DNA from: Candidatus Brocadia sp. WS118
Lineage (GTDB): Bacteria > Planctomycetota > Brocadiia > Brocadiales > Brocadiaceae
DNA length: 64,000 nt
Assembly (NCBI GenBank): GCA_007618135.1
Contig: PHFX01000002.1
Span: 62,001 to 126,000 of the forward strand
Reading direction: 5' to 3'
Below are positions 35,001 through 42,854 of this stretch, piece by piece. The notes beneath the pieces are model-generated. The model was not told the origin of the DNA. It made no database searches and worked only from the letters and a program-made list of their open reading frames with translations. The translations under genes were made by a program, and so were the position numbers. The stretch's first letter is position 1. Each line of letters starts with the position of its first letter.

Positions 35001-36121
35001 CAAATCCGCCGTATGGTATAAGTATAACAAAAAAAGAAAATCCGCAAATAGCAAATCAGTATAAAATTATTCTTAAAGGAGAAATAGAGACATACATTCT
35101 TTTTTACTTCAAAGGATTATGTTTACTTCAAAGGAATGGGTACTTGTCTTATATTACACCTGATAGCTGGTTCACCAATAGAGGAGCGAGCCTGTTTAGA
35201 GAATGGTTGACCAAAAATCATTCGATTATTGATGTCTTTGATTGGTACAAACCTTTCGAGGAGGCAAAAGATACACGAGTACATACAGTTCTCTTGGGTA
35301 TTTCTAAAAACAACTTACATATCAAAGTTAAACAAGTGCTCCCATCTAATCCAAAAATAATTTATCGCAATTATGAAATTCCACATTCCATTATTTCAGG
35401 GTTTAAAAAAAGCGAATGGCGGTTTTATCAGACTGATGTTGAACGAAGAATTTTTAACAAAATGGAAGGAATTTCTCAGCCACTTGAAAAGCTTTACTAT
35501 ATAAAATACGGATTGAGAACAGGAAATAACAGTGAATATATTACAGAAAAAGAAACGAAATATCCTCTAATTGCTGGTGCTGATATAGCATCCCTTTACG
35601 AAGTGAAATGGAAACCTAAATATTTGAAAAAAACGGAAGGCTTGCCGGAAGGATATTTTAAAGAGTATTTTTCTGATAAAAAAATTATTATACAGTATGT
35701 AAGGACAAACAGTCTTGAGATTGATGCTCGTTGGCTTGAATCTGCTTACATTGAAGGGAAATATGTTCCATTAAATTCTTTAAGCTATATTTATCAAAAA
35801 AGTGCTGATCATGATTTAAAGTATCTTTTAGGTGTCCTCAATTCATTTTTAATGAATCGCTATTATCGGGCTTACTATACAGATGTTAATGTAAAGCCTA
35901 CATATTTAGCGCAATTGCCAATACCAACAAAGAACGTTAAAACTCAAAGAGATATTAGTGCTGTGGTTGACGAGATCCTCTCCCTCACCCAATCCGACGA
36001 CTACTTCGAAAATCCCTCTAAACAAGCCAAAGTAAAGGAGTATGAACACCACATTGACCAGCTTGTTTACAAACTCTATGGTCTGACGGAGGATGAGATT
36101 GCGATAGTGGAGGGGAAATAA
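32042..36121 (+). CDS. Adenine-specific DNA methyltransferase (Eco57I/type IIG-like) carrying four translated REPs and an in-frame RAYT
   Basis: 1359 aa. The N-terminal 217 residues resemble the nuclease/linker part of such proteins. GVYYTPREIVHYMCQQSLIN precedes the methylase fold. Motif I is DPAVGSGAF (D786) and the catalytic motif NPPYG is at N988-G992. The C-terminal half contains target-recognition sequence and ends IDQLVYKLYGLTEDEIAIVEGK. Extra sequence breaks up the fold: REP segments at residues 218-238, 473-493, 702-720 and 820-840, and a complete transposase domain at about 494-701. Without these the protein would be about 1070 aa, closer to the family norm. All inserts fall in linkers between conserved blocks and keep the frame open, so the product may still work. 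There is no clear ribosome-binding site; a palindrome occupies that place. Confidence 0.85.
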   Translation: MDKQQARNLIEETFEKPFDKGRFSGFIKNLLTRTEEASFTYQGQFIPEAYRQYISTLERIGKFNDGENRIDILVIKLQKETSLERARTMQRNFVAWYLNGSRGGEMKDAALVAFVSPDVSDWRFSLVKMDYKFEQTKTGKTKVKEEFTPARRWSFLVGANENSHTAQSRLVDILANDEHSPTLAELEQAFDIETVTKEFFIKYRELFIRTKEELDKMVTQASSLSLINTNHKQDACDTTSSLQNEFKSKGVDTVNFAKKLLGQIVFLYFLQKKGWFGVGRDAEWGTGSKHFLRELFGKKHGDYKNFFNDILEPLFYEALRIDRSHADDYYSRFNCKIPFLNGGLFDPIGSNGGYNWVHADICLPDRLFSNKNRTKEGDDGDGILDIFDRYNFTVREDEPLEKEVAIDPELLGKAYEKFNAIRPDNFEEYKKALKSGKKGEESKFNKQYGVYYTPREIVHYMCQQSLINYLHTVIQASSLRSINKNHKQDACDTASSLNSLENIYYDINETVAIRRRNLPHWDQDGKAYFVTFRLYDSIPKEAAENIRQERQQWFERNKITDTSQLEKLSRENQMEYYRLFSRRYDELLDSGHGACILADSECKKIVEEALNHFNNERYYLDNYVVMPNHVHAIVIPKKGYDLSKILHSWKSFTANAINKLLHSEGELWMHESFDHIIRSPEQLERIRKYIEDNPKVTQIFKVTQASSLREKDHKQDACDTISKEDVETLIHLGEQVSENEEIALIKKQKILEGKQKTSDYKLKLPESIRMNAVLIDQKLADITVCDPAVGSGAFPVGMMSEIVKARSVLTNFIVNQASKVTQASSLSIIKTNHKQDACDTPRTTYDFKRHCIEKSLYGVDIDPGAVEIAKLRLWLSLVVDEEDIKQIEPLPNLDYKIVCGNSLLGFPSGVLKHLETEKEIEKLKKLYFGAFDVKEKRELKAKIDENFKKLVKEAQQYSDKVGDVTFDFKVYFSEVFHHKGGFDVVIANPPYGISITKKENPQIANQYKIILKGEIETYILFYFKGLCLLQRNGYLSYITPDSWFTNRGASLFREWLTKNHSIIDVFDWYKPFEEAKDTRVHTVLLGISKNNLHIKVKQVLPSNPKIIYRNYEIPHSIISGFKKSEWRFYQTDVERRIFNKMEGISQPLEKLYYIKYGLRTGNNSEYITEKETKYPLIAGADIASLYEVKWKPKYLKKTEGLPEGYFKEYFSDKKIIIQYVRTNSLEIDARWLESAYIEGKYVPLNSLSYIYQKSADHDLKYLLGVLNSFLMNRYYRAYYTDVNVKPTYLAQLPIPTKNVKTQRDISAVVDEILSLTQSDDYFENPSKQAKVKEYEHHIDQLVYKLYGLTEDEIAIVEGK
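32693..32754 (+). repeat. Translated REP pair, copy B
   Basis: 62 bp with both hairpins (CTCAAGCTTCCAGCTTGAG; CACAAGCAGGATGCTTGTG). Read as VTQASSL..HKQDACDT, residues 218-238 of the methyltransferase, in an N-terminal linker. A partial echo (TSSLQ) follows. Confidence 0.9.
33458..33519 (+). repeat. Translated REP pair, copy C (left flank of the RAYT)
   Basis: 62 bp, GTAATTCAAGCTTCC to GCTTGTGATAC. Residues 473-493. It follows the conserved QQSLINYLHT block and directly precedes the RAYT domain; a partial head echo GCTTCCAGCTTAAA follows at 33521-33534. Confidence 0.9.
33520..34144 (+). mobile_element. REP-associated tyrosine transposase (RAYT, TnpA_REP) read in frame inside the methyltransferase
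   Basis: About 208 residues. The family start RRRNLPHWDQDGKAYFVTFR is followed by the HUH motif in YVVMPNHVHAIV (N628, H629, V630, H631 of the fusion), then LHSWKSFTANAINKLL and ESFDHIIRSPEQLERIRKYI. These are hallmark blocks of IS200-like RAYTs, which process REP hairpins as single strands. Where many relatives have KSYTA this copy has KSFTA (F652), so the nucleophilic tyrosine may be lost. No independent ATG is evident at its N-terminus and its C-terminus stops at YIEDNPK, perhaps 15-20 residues early. It is flanked by REP copies C and D. Confidence 0.9.
34145..34200 (+). repeat. Translated REP pair, copy D (right flank of the RAYT)
   Basis: 56 bp, 6 bp shorter than the others in the spacer between hairpins, so phase is kept. 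Read as VTQASSL-REKD-HKQDACDT, residues 702-720. An extra head fragment AAAGTAACTCAG lies at 34124-34135. Confidence 0.9.
34499..34560 (+). repeat. Translated REP pair, copy E
   Basis: 62 bp; residues 820-840, between motif I and the YGVDIDPGAVEIAKLRLW block. It is preceded by a partial head GTAAATCAAGCTTC at 34481, giving NQASK before VTQASSL. The second hairpin has AAGAT in place of AGGAT in its loop. Confidence 0.9.
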
Positions 36122-36225
36122 ACAGGTATGATTTATTATGTTTATTGTGACAAAAGGACGAAGATGTACTAAACAACTTGGCATAACAAGAGATGATCAT
36201 CCCTCTTTTGTTGGAGGATTACTTC

Positions 36226-37275
36226 ATGACCGATAATACAGATAGTCCCACGCTTGAATCTGCATATAAATTTGTCCAGGACTGCTTCGCTTCGGCCCCC
36301 ATCATTGTATTGGGGAGTGGTCACTCATGTGCTTTTGATATCCCTGGCATGCCACAACTCACGGACTATATACGTTCTGAAGTTCCCAAAGAAGTAGCAC
36401 CAGCTGACAAACAAACGTGGAAGGTATTTGCGGAAAAGCTCCAGCGTCTATCTCTTGAGGCGGCGCTCCAAGAAACCCAGTTAAGCCAGCAGCTAACTAA
36501 TCTCATAATTTTAAAAACCTGGGATTGCATCTTCCCGGCTGATAGGAAGGTTCTTGAGAACGTTATTAAAAATCTAGACTATTTGCCTCTTTCGCATCTT
36601 TATCGCCACCTTTTCAATAGTACTCACCATCGAATACAATTGATTACTACCAATTACGATTGTCTTGCTGAATACGCTGCTGACGCAGCCGGATATGCAT
36701 GGGCAACCGGCTTCGGATATGGTTATATTGGTAACCGATATAACCATAATCACTCATTAATAATCTCAAAGGGTAGCACGGCTTTTCGGATGGTAGACGT
36801 CTGGAAGGTACACGGGTCCTTAAATTGGTACCGCGCTCCTGATGGGAATACATACTATTTACCTTCCGTTACTGCACCACCTATGGATCATTCTCCTGTT
36901 ATCGTTACGCCTGGAATAGATAAATACAGACGAACACACGAGGAACCATTCAGAACGATAATTGCTGGCGCTGATTCGGCCATGGACACTGGGAGAAGCT
37001 TTTTGTGTATTGGCTACGGCTTCAATGACGAACATATACAGCCAAAACTTTTGGAAAAATGCAGAAAATATCAAAAGACTATCGTGGTACTTGCGAAGGA
37101 GCTTACAGAGGCGGCAAAGAAAGTACTTTTGGACGGTCGTTGCAAGCGTTTTGTTGCTTTTGAACAATGGGGAAGTAGTGGCACACGGATGTTTAATCCA
37201 AATCACCTTGCAGGCATAGAACTGACGGGAATAAATCTCTGGTCTCTTGGAGATCTTCTAGATCGTGTTCTGTAA
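36226..37275 (+). CDS. SIR2-family NADase of a SIR2-HerA defence pair
   Basis: 349 aa from ATG 36226, chosen for the GGAGG at 36213-36217; the frame opens earlier at 36193. SIR2 motifs are IIVLGSGHSCAFDIPG near residue 28, LITTNYDCLAEYA near 142, and KVHGSLNW with the catalytic histidine near 196. The C-terminal FLCIGYGFNDEHIQPKL is typical of SIR2-like defence proteins. In characterised SIR2-HerA systems the SIR2 partner depletes NAD+ or cuts DNA when HerA signals phage. HerA follows after 14 nt. Confidence 0.88.
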   Translation: MTDNTDSPTLESAYKFVQDCFASAPIIVLGSGHSCAFDIPGMPQLTDYIRSEVPKEVAPADKQTWKVFAEKLQRLSLEAALQETQLSQQLTNLIILKTWDCIFPADRKVLENVIKNLDYLPLSHLYRHLFNSTHHRIQLITTNYDCLAEYAADAAGYAWATGFGYGYIGNRYNHNHSLIISKGSTAFRMVDVWKVHGSLNWYRAPDGNTYYLPSVTAPPMDHSPVIVTPGIDKYRRTHEEPFRTIIAGADSAMDTGRSFLCIGYGFNDEHIQPKLLEKCRKYQKTIVVLAKELTEAAKKVLLDGRCKRFVAFEQWGSSGTRMFNPNHLAGIELTGINLWSLGDLLDRVL

Positions 37276-37289
37276 AAGGAGTATTGATT

Positions 37290-39047
37290 ATGGCAATTTT
37301 CAAGTATAAAGATGAAGAAGCCTTGGGAATAGTTCTTTCGGTTGATACGGCAACGGTAATCATAAAAGTTGCTGATCTTGATAAACTCAGAAGAATGCAG
37401 GTTAACCGTCTTGTAGTATTGCAGAGTAGCAAACCAGGACAGCATTTAATAGGGCTCGTCCAGAAAATTACGCGAAGCAGTGTGGAGCAAGAACAAACAG
37501 GCCAGAAGGAAGCAGATGAGGTTGAAATGCCTGCGTTGCCACCGCAGCTCAACCTTGTGCGCGCTTCACTAATAGGCACTTTGATTGACAGAGTTGGTAT
37601 GAAAGAAAATGTTTTCAGACGAACCCTTGAGACGGTTCCAGAAATAGACGCCAAATGCTTTGCCGTTGAGGGAGACGTGCTGACACAGTTTATGCGAGTA
37701 ATCACCAATGTTCCTGGCGAAGGTCAAAAATTGTCTCTTGGACACTACACTTTGGATGAAAATGCCGAGGCATTTCTGAACGGAAACAAATTTTTTCAAC
37801 GACATGCAGTTATTGTGGGAAGTACAGGTTCTGGAAAATCATGGACAACCGCGAGAATACTTGAACAAGCAGCCGCTTTACCTAGCGTGAACTCTTTGGT
37901 TTTTGATATACACGGAGAATACATGCCCCTGACTGGTAATGGTATTAAGCATTATCGCGTTGCAGGTACTGGTGATCTTGGGAATAAAAAAGGACTTGTG
38001 GATGGTATCCTATATCTGCCTTATTGGCTTCTTGATTATGAGGCATTGATTACGATGCTTGTTGATCGTAGCGATCAAAATGCACCAAATCAGGCAATGA
38101 TCATTGCGCGAACCATAGTACAGATGAAAAGAAGCTTTCTTGAAACGAACAGTCAAAAGGAACTGCTCGAAAACTTTACAATAGACAGCCCAGTTCCGTT
38201 TTCTATGGATGCGTTGCTTACAGAACTGAACCGACTAAATTCAGAAATGGTACCTGGAGCAAAAGCAGGTACTGAAAAGCAAGGGGATTTTCACGGGAAA
38301 TTAAGCCGTATGATTGCAAGACTCGAAAATAAGCGGACAGATAGGCGTTTAGGATTCCTTTTTCAGTTGTCTGAAGAAGCTACTCAATTGTCGTGGCTTA
38401 GTGATTTATCAAGAACTTTGTTGGCTGGCACATGCCAGCAAACGGATAAAAAAGGCGGAATTAAGATTATTGATTTTTCAGAAGTACCATCAGATATTCT
38501 TCCATTAATTGTTAGTCTTATTGGGCGTTTGGCGTTTTCTTTGCAACAATGGACTGTACCGGAGAAACGGCATCCAATGGCGCTCTTTTGCGATGAAGCG
38601 CACCTATACATTCCCGAACGTGCGGAAGGAGATGCGGCTAATGAAGTGTCCATCAAAATTTTTGAGAAAATCGCAAAGGAGGGCCGTAAGTACGGTGTCG
38701 GGCTGGTGGTCATAAGTCAGCGTCCATCCGAGGTCAACCATACTGTTCTAAGCCAGTGCAACAATCTCGTGACGATGCGTTTAACGAATGCCGAAGATCA
38801 GTCAGTAATTCGGAGATTGCTGCCGGATAGTCTTGGCGGGTTTAGTGATGTATTGCCGCTTCTGGACACTGGTGAAGCCCTAATAGTTGGAGACGCGAGT
38901 TTACTACCCAGTAGAGTAAGGATACAAGAGCCAAATGCAAAACCGAATAGTGGCACAGTTGACTTTTGGGATAAGTGGTTGGAAAGAGAATACAAAGAGG
39001 GCATCAACGAAGCCGTTAATGCATGGCGAAAGCAAAACCTTAAGTAA
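37290..39047 (+). CDS. HerA-like hexameric ATPase/translocase
   Basis: 585 aa from ATG 37290 (GGAG at 37278-37281). An N-terminal HAS-barrel-like region precedes the RecA/FtsK-type core, with Walker A GSTGSGKSWTTARI near residue 178, Walker B MALFCDEAHLYIP near 430 and the ISQRPSEVNHTVLSQCNN segment (partly RPSEVNHTVL). It partners the SIR2 protein. The two genes alone form the known defence module; nothing else is needed to explain them. Confidence 0.9.
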   Translation: MAIFKYKDEEALGIVLSVDTATVIIKVADLDKLRRMQVNRLVVLQSSKPGQHLIGLVQKITRSSVEQEQTGQKEADEVEMPALPPQLNLVRASLIGTLIDRVGMKENVFRRTLETVPEIDAKCFAVEGDVLTQFMRVITNVPGEGQKLSLGHYTLDENAEAFLNGNKFFQRHAVIVGSTGSGKSWTTARILEQAAALPSVNSLVFDIHGEYMPLTGNGIKHYRVAGTGDLGNKKGLVDGILYLPYWLLDYEALITMLVDRSDQNAPNQAMIIARTIVQMKRSFLETNSQKELLENFTIDSPVPFSMDALLTELNRLNSEMVPGAKAGTEKQGDFHGKLSRMIARLENKRTDRRLGFLFQLSEEATQLSWLSDLSRTLLAGTCQQTDKKGGIKIIDFSEVPSDILPLIVSLIGRLAFSLQQWTVPEKRHPMALFCDEAHLYIPERAEGDAANEVSIKIFEKIAKEGRKYGVGLVVISQRPSEVNHTVLSQCNNLVTMRLTNAEDQSVIRRLLPDSLGGFSDVLPLLDTGEALIVGDASLLPSRVRIQEPNAKPNSGTVDFWDKWLEREYKEGINEAVNAWRKQNLK

Positions 39048-39118
39048 GGGTGGGACTAAGGGTGAATTTTTTAAATTGACAAATTATATCTGAATGGACA
39101 AGTTTAATAGCGTGTTTT

Positions 39119-39318
39119 TGCTATCATCAAAGACAAGGATTATCTGCAAAACCCTGATAAACAAGCCCCGTTAGATAGGCATGGCCGCTATCTAACGGGA
39201 TGTATACAAACTTTACCTGCCTGCCTAAGCTCCGGCGCAGACAGGCGACCTCGCCTGTCTGCGTGCGTACGCGCACAGGCAGGCACCGGAGGAGATTGAG
39301 ATTGGGGAATTCACGTGA
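39119..39318 (+). pseudogene. Fossil methyltransferase 3' end no. 1
   Basis: Frames give AIIKDKDYLQNPDKQA, then VYKLY, then EEIEIGEF-stop. They line up with the intact C-terminus (SLTQSDDYFENPSKQA, LVYKLYG, DEIAIVEGK). Between the first two blocks is palindrome CCCGTTAGATA..TATCTAACGGG (39167-39199). Between the last two is a GC-rich palindrome (39215-39286, ACCTGCCTGC..GGCAGGCACC). Confidence 0.78.
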
Positions 39319-39441
39319 CATCATATCTAATTTTAGTTCGTAGAATTAAGTATAGTGCCCCCGGAATTCCGGGTAAGCGTGACGCTAATGAAAATGCAGG
39401 AAATACCAGAGGTAAAACACATTGAAGGGAAAGAGTAGTAT

Positions 39442-41097
39442 ATGACTCAAACAGAGTTGCATAAATTATTACTTGAACTATGCGCCCAATCACAGGAAGA
39501 TCATGGGCTGGAATTCAAGCTTAACTATGTCCATCATGATGAAATCGGTGAATATATTTCCGCTCTATCCAATGGGGCAACTATCAGCAACAAACCGTTT
39601 GGTTATCTGGTATGGGGTGTTGAAGATATAACTCATGACATAAAAGGGACTCAGTTCAGTTTTAAAAATGCCAAAGAAGGTAACCAGGATTTAGAATTAT
39701 GGCTGAGGCAGTTGCTTCATCCAAAAATCAGTTTTGAGATATTTGAGTTCGACTATCAGGACAAACACATTGTCCTGCTTCGTATTCCAGCAGCTACAGC
39801 AGAACCGACCCTATTTAAAAAAACACCCTATATTCGCATAAGTAGCCATAAAACGGACTTGCGAAATTACCACGATTACATCCGCCAGATTTACAATACC
39901 CGCACCGATTGGTCGGCGCAAGTTATTGAAGCAGCAGGCATTCAAGATTTAGACACTGATGCAATTAAGAAAGCCAGGGAAAAATATAAACAAAAGCATC
40001 AAAATGAACCCTTTATGCAGGATTTTGATTCATGGGAAGATAAAACCTTTCTTGATAAAGCTAAAATCACTATCAATGGTAAAATAACGAATACCGCCAT
40101 TATGCTTCTGGGCAAACCGGAGTCTGTACATTATATCTTGCCTGCCGTGGCTGAAATCACATGGAAATTAGATACAGACCAAAAGGCATATGAACATTTT
40201 TATCCACCATTCTTGCTCTCAACAACAAGGGTATTCCAGAAGATTAGAAACTACAGGTTTAAACTATTTCCTGATAACAAGTTGTTTCCTATTGAAATCA
40301 ATAAATATGAATCACGGGTAGTCCTGGAAGCATTGCACAACTGTATTGCCCATCAGGATTACCGTTTAAATTCAAGAATTATTGTAACTGAAAAGGCAGA
40401 AATGCTCGTATTTGAAAATGCCGGCAACTTTTTTGAAGGTCAGCCGGAAGACTATTTCGAAGGGAAAAAAACTCCACAACACTATAGGAATAAATGGTTG
40501 GTTCAGGCAATGGTAAATTTGAATATGATTGATTCGTTGGGATACGGTATTTATACGATAAACACCGAACAACGTAAAAGATTCTTGCCTTTGTCAGACT
40601 ACATCTTAAATGATAAACAAAAAGTAGTTTTGCAAGTACACGGGAATGTAATTGATGAAAACTACTCTAAATTATTGATTGAAAGAGCAGATTTACCATT
40701 AATGAAAGTAATATTGTTGGATAAAGTGCAAAAGAAGCATCAACTTACAGATGATGCGATTTCTTTATTACGCAGAGAAGGACTAATAGAAGGTAGAAAA
40801 CCAAATATTTTTATATCTGCAAATTTAGCCAAATTAACGGGCAAACAAGTCCTGTATACAAAACGGAAACCATTTGAAAAACAAAAACTTAAAGACTGGG
40901 TTTTGAAATTTCTTGACGAACATCACCAAGCAAACCGCAAGCAAATTGACGAATTACTGTGGAATTTACTGCCAGAAGATTGGGCAACGACAAGAAAGAA
41001 GAATAAAATCGCAAATTTGCTTTCTGAAATGAAAAGAGAAGGATCAATTTCAAATAAGGGCAAGGCTAATCCCCCTTGTTGGGTTAGGAATGTCTAA
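39442..41097 (+). CDS. AlbA_2/HATPase_c_4 protein (Schlafen-type DNA-binding regulator)
   Basis: 551 aa. N-terminal AlbA_2 domain with HGLEFKLNYVHHDEIGEYIS and FGYLVWGVED (about residues 15-130). The middle has an ATPase-like HATPase_c_4 part with VVLEALHNCIAHQDYRLNS and VFENAGNFFEG. The C-terminus resembles winged-helix sequence (LKDWVLKFLDEHHQANRKQI). Such proteins are often annotated as transcriptional regulators and are frequent in defence islands. It lies between two methyltransferase fossils, so it may have been carried in with that gene type. Its exact role is unknown. Confidence 0.78.
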   Translation: MTQTELHKLLLELCAQSQEDHGLEFKLNYVHHDEIGEYISALSNGATISNKPFGYLVWGVEDITHDIKGTQFSFKNAKEGNQDLELWLRQLLHPKISFEIFEFDYQDKHIVLLRIPAATAEPTLFKKTPYIRISSHKTDLRNYHDYIRQIYNTRTDWSAQVIEAAGIQDLDTDAIKKAREKYKQKHQNEPFMQDFDSWEDKTFLDKAKITINGKITNTAIMLLGKPESVHYILPAVAEITWKLDTDQKAYEHFYPPFLLSTTRVFQKIRNYRFKLFPDNKLFPIEINKYESRVVLEALHNCIAHQDYRLNSRIIVTEKAEMLVFENAGNFFEGQPEDYFEGKKTPQHYRNKWLVQAMVNLNMIDSLGYGIYTINTEQRKRFLPLSDYILNDKQKVVLQVHGNVIDENYSKLLIERADLPLMKVILLDKVQKKHQLTDDAISLLRREGLIEGRKPNIFISANLAKLTGKQVLYTKRKPFEKQKLKDWVLKFLDEHHQANRKQIDELLWNLLPEDWATTRKKNKIANLLSEMKREGSISNKGKANPPCWVRNV

Positions 41098-41551
41098 TAA
41101 ATCCTTTAACTTGGCTGAGATTATTAGACTTTTTATTAGACTTTTATTAGACCAAACAACATAACCAACTATTAATCAATGAGTTGAAGGGAAACAGGGT
41201 TGCATCTTAAACGTTAAGCAATTGTCCCTCTTTGCTATCGCGAAAGCCTGTCGAATCTTTCAAATTGACAAGTTATACCTGAATGGAAACGTTCAAAGAT
41301 ACATCCCTGCCTGTCGCCTGCCTGTCGGCAGACAGGTATTCCCCGCTCTCCATTTCCGTAAGGACAAGTTCCGTGAGGACAACGCCATTACAAAAGACTT
41401 GGATTACTTGCCCCGTTAGATAGGCAAGTCCGTTATCTGACGTAGTCGACCAAATGGTTTACAAACTCTCCGACCTCACCTGTCTGCGTGCGTGTACGCA
41501 CAGGCAGGCGCCGAGGAGATTGAGATTGTGGAGGGGAATGGGTAAAAAGTC
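41098..41551. other. Gap holding a methyltransferase fossil and palindromes
   Basis: The left part has a run similar to 39075-39107 (AAATTGACAAGTTATACCTG), then a palindrome CCTGCCTGTCGGCAGACAGG near 41320. The right part is fossil no. 2. A frame of 65 codons from 41222 reads through the palindrome and is not a credible gene. Confidence 0.6.
41380..41545 (+). pseudogene. Fossil methyltransferase 3' end no. 2
   Basis: AITKDLDYL, then palindrome CCCCGTTAGATAGGCAAGTC to TATCTGACG (41411-41442), then VDQMVYKLSDLT, then a GC-rich palindrome (CTGTCTGCGTGCG..CGCACAGGCAGG), then EEIEIVEGNG-stop. The order and the two insertion points match fossils 1 and 3. The second insert shifts the frame. Confidence 0.8.
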
Positions 41552-42152
41552 ATGACGACGAAGCATCCACATCTTATTGTCATTGCCGGGCCAAATGGTG
41601 CGGGAAAATCAACAACCGCCCCTTCTTTGCTAAAGGGGACACTTCATGTAACAGAGTTTGTCAATGCAGGCCTGATTGCTCAAGGACTTTCTGCCTTTAA
41701 ACCAGAAATGACTGCATTTCATGCCGGACGTATTATGTTGGAACGTATACATTATTTAGCAAATAAAGCGCGTTAACTTCCCTTTTGAAACTACATTAGC
41801 CAGCAAGACCTTTGCTCCGTGGATCACTGAATTACGCAAGACTGGCTATCTCTTTCATCTGGTATTCCTCTGGCTGCCAAGTGAAGAATTTGCCGTTAAC
41901 CGGGTGGTTGAGAGGGTTCGTATGGGTGGGCATGATGTACCGGAAGATACCATACGACGTCGTTATCATGCTGGACTTTGGAACTTTTTTAACCTCTATC
42001 GTCCTTTGACAGATTCATGGGTTTTTTGTGACAACTCTGTTGCAAAGCCAACATTAATAGCTTATAGTAATCATGCGCAGAGATTGATCGTACCCGATTC
42101 AATTCTTTGGCATACTATTGTGAAAGAATATGGAAGTAAAAGAGAAACATAA
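41552..42152 (+). pseudogene. Zeta-like P-loop kinase toxin, frameshifted
   Basis: The first frame (41552-41776) gives HLIVIAGPNGAGKSTTAPSL, a Walker A, and ends at HYLANKAR. The natural continuation NFPFETTLASKTFAPWITEL is in another frame from about 41774 and runs to the stop at 42152 (EEFAVNRVVERVRMGGHDVP, then RRYHAGLWNFFNLY). One base change in the GCGCGTTAAC region would rejoin them. Zeta-like kinases phosphorylate UDP-sugars or similar targets. The fossil tail just upstream supplies GGAGGGG before its ATG. Confidence 0.82.
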
Positions 42153-42321
42153 AGACAGTATATCAGAAGCATTTGCAAATCCGGGGAAAATAACCCATGC
42201 ACTGACGCAGGGCGTCCGTGAGGCGTTAGTGAAACACAAACAGGCTGGTAATCCTGTTGTTGTTTGGCATAATGGGAAAATCGTTTGGCTTAAGCCTGAA
42301 GAAATTCCTGTTCACACATAA
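42130..42321 (+). CDS. Small partner protein of the zeta-like kinase (possible antitoxin)
   Basis: 63 aa, MEVKEKHKDSISEAFANPGK at the start and VVVWHNGKIVWLKPEEIP at the end. It overlaps the kinase frame by 23 nt, the usual coupling for a toxin-antitoxin pair. I do not recognise a named family. A second, disrupted copy lies at 43171-43441. Function is inferred only from position. Confidence 0.5.
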   Translation: MEVKEKHKDSISEAFANPGKITHALTQGVREALVKHKQAGNPVVVWHNGKIVWLKPEEIPVHT

Positions 42322-42336
42322 TAAATTTTCATCCTT

Positions 42337-42530
42337 GTTGACCAAATCCTCGCCGCAAAACATAAAAACCCCGATGTCGACACATCGGCGCTGGAAAGAC
42401 AGATTAACCCCATTAGATGTTTACTATCTAACGGGGTTGACCAAATGGTTTACAAACTTTACCTGCCTGCGAGGCGTACACGCAGAGGCAGGTGCCGAAT
42501 GAGATTGCCATTGTGGAAGGGAAGGGATGA
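42337..42530 (+). pseudogene. Fossil methyltransferase 3' end no. 3
   Basis: VDQILAAKHKNPDVDTSALE, RQI, then an insert, VDQMVYKLY, a second insert and NEIAIVEGKG-stop. The first insert is the 33-bp palindrome AACCCCATTAGAT..ATCTAACGGGGTT (42406-42438), exactly 11 codons and in frame. The second (42461-42493, ACCTGCCTGCG..GAGGCAGGT) shifts the frame. This is the clearest of the three fossils. Confidence 0.85.
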
Positions 42531-42638
42531 AACCTACGGGTCAAAACTATCTTGAGAAGGTAAAGGGGTATATGATAAGATTATGACTGTTGATAGAACT
42601 GGTTATAATTATAAACAAAATATGAAAGGAGGTTTAAC

Positions 42639-42854
42639 TTGAGAACAGCTACAAAAAAAGTTTCAGACATAACGGTTGATGAGTTGAAGACTATAATCCA
42701 TGAAGTGATTGCTGAAGATTTAGAGTCATGGAGAGAGACCTTTGAGATAATGGCTGATAAAAAATTGATGGCTCAGATTAAACAGGCTGATGCTGATTGG
42801 AAGGTAGGAAAAAAAGAGGCCTATGTGTTGTGGGATGAATTGAAAAGTGTATAA
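42639..42854 (+). CDS. Small antitoxin-like protein paired with a RelE-type toxin
   Basis: 71 aa, TTG start preceded by AAAGGAGG with a 6-nt gap, which decides the start. Charged, helical (VDELKTIIHEVIAEDLESWR). No DNA-binding motif is obvious; similar short acidic proteins precede RelE/ParE toxins. It overlaps the toxin's GTG start by 8 nt. Confidence 0.62.
   Translation: MRTATKKVSDITVDELKTIIHEVIAEDLESWRETFEIMADKKLMAQIKQADADWKVGKKEAYVLWDELKSV

Noticed and set aside
28023-36121. Class 1 DISARM or BREX system
   Set aside because: No drmA, drmB, pglZ or brxC-like gene is present, and the nuclease domain is fused to the helicase. The pair is left as an unassigned restriction-type system.
39127-39324. 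Minus-strand 65-codon frame
   Set aside because: It is produced by the palindromes inside methyltransferase fossil 1; the plus-strand reading explains the region.
41222-41419. 65-codon plus-strand frame before fossil 2
   Set aside because: It crosses two palindromes and its end is the fossil's KDLDYL block; not a separate gene.
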